Shown piece by piece: positions 15,766 through 20,158 of a DNA stretch of 20,158 nt (position 1 is the first letter of the stretch; each line of letters begins with the position of its first letter). Location: NCBI GenBank assembly GCA_963648435.1, contig CAVJDT010000035.1:1-20158 (forward strand), in the 5' to 3' direction. The position numbers were made by a program, and so were the translations under genes. Below the pieces are notes generated by a model that ran no database searches, was not told the origin of the DNA, and saw only the letters and a list, made by a program, of their open reading frames with translations. Origin of the DNA: UMGS75 sp963648435. GTDB lineage: Bacteria; Bacillota_I; Bacilli_A; ML615J-28; CAG-313.

Positions 15766-17864
15766 ATACTTGCTTCCTTTCTTTTTCTTAAATCTAAAGT
15801 TGTATGACATATCCATTTGTCAAAAATTATTAATAATCCAGGTAAAACAATTAATACTGATAACATACTGAAAATTGCACCTCTAGCAAGTAAGTTACAC
15901 ATTGTACTAATTACATTAATATCTGAATAAATTGCAACGCCAATTGTCGCAAAGAACATTCCACATGCACTAGTTATAATTGAACTAGTTGATGATGCTA
16001 ATGCTTGTTTTACAGCTTCTTTCTTGTCTAATCCTTCACTTCGATTATTTTTATATTTAGATGTTAATAAAATTGCATAATCGACTGATGAACCAAGTTG
16101 AATTGTACTAATACAAACTGGAATAATAAATGCCATATCTGTTTTTGTATAGAAGGTTAAGCCAATATTTACAAATATTGCAAATTCAATGACCATTACT
16201 AATAAAACAGGTAATAAAGCTGATTTAAAGGTGAAAAGAATTATAACAAAAATAAAGACAATTGAAACTATTGATACAACATTAAAGTCAACACTTGTAA
16301 TTGAAATTAAATCTTTTGTACATGCGGCTTCACCTATAACCATACCATTTGCATCATATGATTTAACAATGTTTTCCAACTTATCTATTTGATTATTACA
16401 GTCATCAGTAGATGCTGTATAAGAACTATTAACTAAAATTAATTGCCATTTTTCACTTTTTAATGTATCTTTTAAGGTTTGAGGAACAACCTCATCAGGA
16501 ATAGTTGATGGAACAAAGGTATTATATCCTAAAACAAGTTTTACTCCATCGATTTTTTCTATTTTTGTAAGCATTTCTGAGGCTGATTCACTATCGAGGT
16601 TTGCATCGCATAATATCATGTGAGTTGAAGCAACTCCATATTCTTCTTTAAGTTTCATGTCTGAGACAACACTCATAATGTCATTTTCATCAATGTTACT
16701 TCCGCTTTCGGTATCTAGTATTTTTGTAAAGTCATAATAAATAGGTTTTTTAACATATCCAATCACGGAAGGAACAGCAATGATTAAAGCCGCAAGAACA
16801 AAAATTAAATAATGCTTAACAATAAAGTTTGAAAATTTCTCCATTTTAGGGATAATCGGCTTATGCATTGTCTTTTCAATTGGTTTATCCAATAATAAAA
16901 TTAAGGCAGGTAAGACTGTAACACAAGTTACAAGGCCTAAAATTACACCTTTAGCCATTACAATACCTAAGTCTTTTCCCATTGTATAGCTCATGAAACA
17001 TAAAGCAATAAATCCCGCAACAGTTGTTAATGAACTACTAGCAATTGAGGTAAATGTTTCTTTGATTGCTTGAGCCATTGCTTCTTCTTTATCATTTTTT
17101 TGCTTTTTATCCTCATAAGAATGCCACAAGAATATTGAATAGTCCATTGTTACCGCAAGTTGTAATACTGCAACAAGGGCTTTGGTAATATAAGAAATAT
17201 CACCTAACATAAAGTTAGTTCCCATATTAAATAAAATAGCAACTCCAATATTGATTAAGAACAAAAATGGAGTAAGGAATGAATCACAGAATATCATCAT
17301 TGCAATAAGGGCACACACAACCGCAATTGCAACATAAATTGGTTCTTCACGTTCACATAAGTTTTTTAAATCAACAACTAATGCGGAAATACCACAAACA
17401 AAAGTTTGTTTACCTACTATTTTTCTAATTTCCGTCACCGCATTAATTGTATCTTCAGATGATGAGGTACTATCAAAGAATACCGCAAGCACCGTCGAAT
17501 CTCCATTATTAAATGCTTCATAAATTTTATCGGGAAGCATTTCTTTAGGAACTGTAATTGAAGCTATACTGTCATACCAAATAGCACTTGCTACATGGTC
17601 AACTTGAGATATCTTTTCTCTAAGTTTAGATACTTCTTCATCAGTATAGCCTTCAACAATAATATATGAAAAAGCACCTTTACCAAAATCTCCCATTAAA
17701 ATGTCTTGGCCTTTAACTGTATCCAAATTATCAGGTAAGTATGATAACATATCATAATTTACTTTAGTATTAATAAAACCAAAAACAGCTGGAATCATTA
17801 ATAAAAAAGTTACAATCAAAACCAAAACTCTGTGTTTTGAAATAAATTTTCCAAATTTGTACAT
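15762..17864 (-). CDS. MMPL/RND (HAE3-type) family exporter
   Basis: 700 aa membrane protein of the RND superfamily, likely proton-driven export of lipids or amphiphilic compounds. Two repeated halves are visible: helix 1 (about 14-32), an extracytoplasmic loop (about 33-172), a five-helix bundle (about 174-326); then helix 7 (about 352-372), second loop (about 373-522), second bundle (about 525-685). The family's proton-relay Asp-Tyr pairs are present in both halves: Asp241-Tyr242 (VTMDYSIFL) and Asp595-Tyr596 (SSVDYAILL). Loops are smaller than in mycobacterial MmpL3. ATG at 17864 is chosen by AAGGAG five bases upstream; the frame extends to 17909 without a better signal. Divergent from the TetR gene, coupled to the lipoprotein by ATGA. 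Substrate unknown. Confidence 0.92.
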   Translation of the reverse strand: MYKFGKFISKHRVLVLIVTFLLMIPAVFGFINTKVNYDMLSYLPDNLDTVKGQDILMGDFGKGAFSYIIVEGYTDEEVSKLREKISQVDHVASAIWYDSIASITVPKEMLPDKIYEAFNNGDSTVLAVFFDSTSSSEDTINAVTEIRKIVGKQTFVCGISALVVDLKNLCEREEPIYVAIAVVCALIAMMIFCDSFLTPFLFLINIGVAILFNMGTNFMLGDISYITKALVAVLQLAVTMDYSIFLWHSYEDKKQKNDKEEAMAQAIKETFTSIASSSLTTVAGFIALCFMSYTMGKDLGIVMAKGVILGLVTCVTVLPALILLLDKPIEKTMHKPIIPKMEKFSNFIVKHYLIFVLAALIIAVPSVIGYVKKPIYYDFTKILDTESGSNIDENDIMSVVSDMKLKEEYGVASTHMILCDANLDSESASEMLTKIEKIDGVKLVLGYNTFVPSTIPDEVVPQTLKDTLKSEKWQLILVNSSYTASTDDCNNQIDKLENIVKSYDANGMVIGEAACTKDLISITSVDFNVVSIVSIVFIFVIILFTFKSALLPVLLVMVIEFAIFVNIGLTFYTKTDMAFIIPVCISTIQLGSSVDYAILLTSKYKNNRSEGLDKKEAVKQALASSTSSIITSACGMFFATIGVAIYSDINVISTMCNLLARGAIFSMLSVLIVLPGLLIIFDKWICHTTLDLRKRKEASI

Positions 17865-17898
17865 ATAAACTCCTTCTTTGTTAATACTTTCACCAAAC

Positions 17899-17904
17899 AT
17901 TATA
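17899..17904 (-). promoter_or_regulatory. Likely -10 element of the exporter operon
   Basis: TATAAT on the minus strand, 35 bases before the exporter start. No good -35 at 17 bases; an A/T-rich tract and TTGACC further upstream are imperfectly spaced. The operator-like repeat lies just upstream. Confidence 0.4.
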
Positions 17905-17936
17905 CTCATTTTTTACAACAAAAAAATGGTCAAAAA

Positions 17937-17968
17937 TACCCAAATGTTACTTTTTGGACACTTGGGTA
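17937..17968. promoter_or_regulatory. Operator-like inverted repeat between tetR and the exporter operon
   Basis: TACCCAAATGT (17937-17947), 10-base spacer, ACACTTGGGTA (17958-17968): arms match at 10 of 11 positions. A further half-like copy, ATGGGTAA (17972-17979), follows on the tetR side. Position in a divergent TetR/exporter region is typical for the regulator's binding site. Confidence 0.6.
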
Positions 17969-18008
17969 AAAATGGGTAATTGTTTATTAAGTATTTTTAT
18001 CAATAATA

Positions 18009-18017
18009 TGGTACAAT
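18009..18017 (+). promoter_or_regulatory. Extended -10 promoter of the tetR gene
   Basis: TGG-TACAAT, the same element as at glyA, 15 bases before the start codon. No clear -35. The start codon is preceded by only AAGTGGTG, a weak ribosome binding site, suggesting low regulator levels. Confidence 0.6.
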
Positions 18018-18032
18018 ATAAGTGGTGATTAT

Positions 18033-18614
18033 ATGAAACAAGAAGAAATCAATTATAAAACAAAACAAAAATTAGCAAAAGCTTTAAAAAAGCTAATGAT
18101 GAAAAAACCTATTTCTAAGATTACAGTAACCGAAATTACTGATTATTGTGATCTTAATCGTAAAACTTTTTATTATCATTTTATCGATATCTATGATTTA
18201 TTTGAATGGAGTTTACAAGAAGATGCAATAAACATTATTAAAAACTTTGATTTATCAACTGACTTTAAAGATGTGGTATTATTTGTCATGGATTATGTAG
18301 AAAAAAACAAACAAATAATTAATAGCACAATTGATAATATTAGTATTAATTATATTAAAAACTTCTTTACTAATAATTTCCATGGTTACATTTTTAACTA
18401 TATTAAAATGATTGTCAAAAATAATAATTATATAATATCTGATAGTTTTATTGAGTTTTTATCATCTAGTTTTACAAGCTTAATTGCTAGTTCCATCTAT
18501 GATTGGATGATTCACATTGATACAGTTGATAAAGAAAAAGCTGTTAATTATACTATTTTTATCTTTAACATTTCAATTAAAAATATATTAGTTGAAGCTA
18601 ATAACATTCTATAA
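18033..18614 (+). CDS. TetR/AcrR family transcriptional regulator
   Basis: 193 aa. The N-terminal DNA-binding domain is clear: KLAKALKKLMMKKPISKITV (13-32) leads into VTEITDYCDLNRKTFYYHF (32-50), the TetR helix-turn-helix with the hallmark TFYYHF. The C-terminal domain (about 60-190) is all-helical, as in the ligand-binding and dimer region; it resembles the DhaS-like type with YYHF-DIYDL-EW. Divergent from the MMPL exporter operon with an inverted repeat between them, so it probably represses that operon and perhaps itself, released by an exporter substrate. The ligand cannot be read from sequence. Confidence 0.9.
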   Translation: MKQEEINYKTKQKLAKALKKLMMKKPISKITVTEITDYCDLNRKTFYYHFIDIYDLFEWSLQEDAINIIKNFDLSTDFKDVVLFVMDYVEKNKQIINSTIDNISINYIKNFFTNNFHGYIFNYIKMIVKNNNYIISDSFIEFLSSSFTSLIASSIYDWMIHIDTVDKEKAVNYTIFIFNISIKNILVEANNIL

Positions 18615-18619
18615 ATATT

Positions 18620-18650
18620 AAAAGGGTCTTGTATGTACAAAACCTTTTTT
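18620..18650 (+). terminator. Terminator of tetR
   Basis: AAAAGG (18620-18625) / CCTTTT (18643-18648) with an inner TTGTA / TACAA stem and a small internal loop, followed by further T. Just past the stop codon. Confidence 0.6.
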
Positions 18651-18998
18651 TAACATCTAAATATACAGTTTTAATTTTATTAAATTCACGACTAAGTTTT
18701 TTATTGCATTTATCTAAATCAAATGAATTGACATCTATTAATTTAAAACATCTTCTCACAACTAACTATAAGTAACTATCGGTAGTTCTTTCTCAAAATA
18801 ATCAAGAAAAAGATCATCAAACTAATTCTATTGTTAGAGCTAGTCCAATGGCCTCTTTTTATATTAATAATGTAATTCAAAAACCATTAAATACCTATAA
18901 ATACAATATAAAAAGTATTGAGTTTTACAAAACAATAATAACCCTAAAACTATTAAAATTAACATTATTAGTGGTACCATATTGTTTTTTTATAACCA
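18651..18998. other. AT-rich stretch between tetR and the winged-helix gene; possible gene debris
   Basis: No supported intact gene. On the minus strand several open pieces in different frames read protein-like: MVPLIMLILIVLGLLLFC (a hydrophobic 38-codon frame, 18980-18864), FDDLFLDYFEKELPIVTYS (18821-18762) and RCFKLIDVNSFDLDKC (from about 18756, running into tetR's end at 18598). None has a ribosome binding site. The plus strand also holds a frame, 18775-19033, that would run into the next gene. A decayed minus-strand gene is my best guess, but strand and identity are unsure. A small perfect hairpin AACTA/TAGTT is at 18774-18787. Confidence 0.35.
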
Positions 18999-20135
18999 TT
19001 ACTTCTTATAAATTTTGTTTATATCTGATGTAATCAAAATTAAATTATATGGGAAATAATCTTCTTTTTCTTTATTGTCAAGAATGCCTACTTCATCAAA
19101 CGCTTTTAATACTAAGCTTTGGATATTCCATAATTGATTGCGTATTAATGAATTAGTATAATCTTCCAAATAGTTTGGTAAATAATCTTTCATATTATGA
19201 GATAGTTTTTCATTGATAGCTTTTATTTTTTCTTTTGCCTTGTCTAATTCACTTGATTTTGTTAGTTTTTCTACTTTTTTGAAATCGTGATAAGTAAAGA
19301 ACGGAAAGTTAAATTTAATTTTATCATCAACATTTTTTAAAATACCTGTTTTAATATAATCATTGATTTGTTCTTTTTTATCTATCATAATTTTATTAAC
19401 AATGATTTCATATGTAATATTACATTTACTTAGTAATTCATTTAATAATTCATAATTTTCAGTTCCATTAGCTGATTTATTATGAGCAAGTCTTCCTTCA
19501 TTTGAGGCATTTTGAAAAGTATAAGCCTCTATTCTATCAATACCATCTTGGTATGTGTTAATCGTCATATTGGTTAACGATTCATTAGCATCTTGTAACT
19601 CCGTCATATAATAATCCCACTTACCACCACCTGGTCGATCATGATAAGAAACATTAGGGGTAGTAGCATTCAATAGTTCATAATTTAAGAATAAAGCAAA
19701 ACTCCACATCGCTTCTTCATTAGTCAAATTAGCATATGTAATCAGCTCTCTATATTCATCAATATGTTTTTCAGCAAACTTGATTAACTCATCACTATAG
19801 CCTTGATAATTATCTAATAATATTTGAGTATTCAAATTTAAAATATCCTTAGTAATATAAGGAAAGTTAGTAACATATTTATTTTTATCAATCTTTTTAA
19901 GTAATGTTACATCGACTAATTGTTTGACGATATCTTCAACATATGGTCTTGAAATACCAAGTTCAAGAGAATAGTCTTCGATTGAACAAGGATTATCATA
20001 TGAATGATATAATAAATTTTTATTAATTAAAGTATTAACATAATTATGAGGATTGTATGTGCCAAGTTTCATCATTCCAAGGCAAACTGTGAAATTTTTG
20101 GGAACATATGCTTTTTTTCCATTTAGTTTTTCCAT
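18999..20135 (-). CDS. Unrecognised protein with N-terminal winged-helix domain
   Basis: 378 aa, no membrane segment or signal; cytosolic. Visible: an N-terminal lead VPKNFTVCLGMMKLGTYNPH (11-30), then a helix-turn-helix, NPCSIEDYSLELGISRPYVE (48-67), with a wing-like KKIDKNKYVTNF (80-91), so DNA binding is likely. The rest is mostly helical and acidic, with a distinctive SYHDRPGGGKWDYY (163-176) and a Lys-rich helical patch (about 285-315). From memory, similar proteins occur beside sigma-70-like factors in gut Firmicutes, but the upstream gene lies outside the window. ATG is set by AAAGGAG (20148-20142 region). A regulator acting with a sigma factor is inference only; the family name is unknown to me. 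Confidence 0.75.
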   Translation of the reverse strand: MEKLNGKKAYVPKNFTVCLGMMKLGTYNPHNYVNTLINKNLLYHSYDNPCSIEDYSLELGISRPYVEDIVKQLVDVTLLKKIDKNKYVTNFPYITKDILNLNTQILLDNYQGYSDELIKFAEKHIDEYRELITYANLTNEEAMWSFALFLNYELLNATTPNVSYHDRPGGGKWDYYMTELQDANESLTNMTINTYQDGIDRIEAYTFQNASNEGRLAHNKSANGTENYELLNELLSKCNITYEIIVNKIMIDKKEQINDYIKTGILKNVDDKIKFNFPFFTYHDFKKVEKLTKSSELDKAKEKIKAINEKLSHNMKDYLPNYLEDYTNSLIRNQLWNIQSLVLKAFDEVGILDNKEKEDYFPYNLILITSDINKIYKK

Positions 20136-20158
20136 ATCTAAATACTCCTTTAACTTTT

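Noticed and set aside
16189..16392. Plus-strand frame inside the exporter gene
   Set aside because: Antisense shadow of a membrane segment.
3131..17864. Mycoplasma-type code with TGA as Trp
   Set aside because: TGA ends the exporter and the 114-aa protein at sensible places, and Trp is written TGG throughout.
1..20158. CRISPR array, tRNA or rRNA gene
   Set aside because: No regularly spaced direct repeats and no cloverleaf or rRNA-like conserved blocks were seen on either strand.

Overview
The window is strongly AT-rich DNA from a low-GC Gram-positive bacterium, most likely an uncultured Bacilli-class gut lineage of the Erysipelotrichales/RF39/Mollicutes-relative kind. Supporting points are AGGAGG-type ribosome binding sites, extended -10 promoters, a PdaA-type deacetylase and Bacillus-like Tex, RlmD and YwaF proteins. 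TGA is used as a stop and Trp is written TGG, so I see no sign of the Mycoplasma code. The lineage is an inference; no rRNA or tRNA gene is present to test it.

Layout. 1-2180: an rRNA uracil methyltransferase (-) divergent from a small membrane-anchored InlB-repeat protein (+). 2186-3076: a decayed, shortened group IIC intron (-) sitting exactly behind the terminator of the next gene. 3077-4678: PdaA-like deacetylase and YihY-type membrane protein (-). 4738-7103: Xaa-Pro aminopeptidase and a MarR regulator with a long Lys-rich, AT-hook-bearing N-terminal tail (-), from one clear promoter. 7198-9744: acyl carrier protein downstream of tex (-). 10065-12355: two YwaF/TMEM164-family membrane proteins flanking an unknown 114-aa protein, with a decayed stretch between (-). 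12515-13750: glyA (+), with a palindrome over its promoter. 13807-17864: an MMPL/RND exporter with a translationally coupled helical lipoprotein (-), divergent from a TetR regulator (18033-18614, +) across an operator-like inverted repeat. 18999-20135: an unrecognised winged-helix protein (-) preceded by an AT-rich stretch that may be gene debris.

How the genes work together. The clearest functional unit is tetR / MMPL exporter / lipoprotein: TetR probably represses the export pair through the TACCCAA inverted repeat, and the exporter stop overlaps the lipoprotein start (ATGA). The MarR-like gene lies just beyond acpP, the arrangement expected of a FabT-like lipid regulator, but its tail is unusual. 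The rest is housekeeping: one-carbon metabolism, peptide turnover, RNA modification and envelope maintenance. The most notable items are the intron remnant, the MarR fusion, the two operator-like palindromes and the YwaF pair with its orphan partner.
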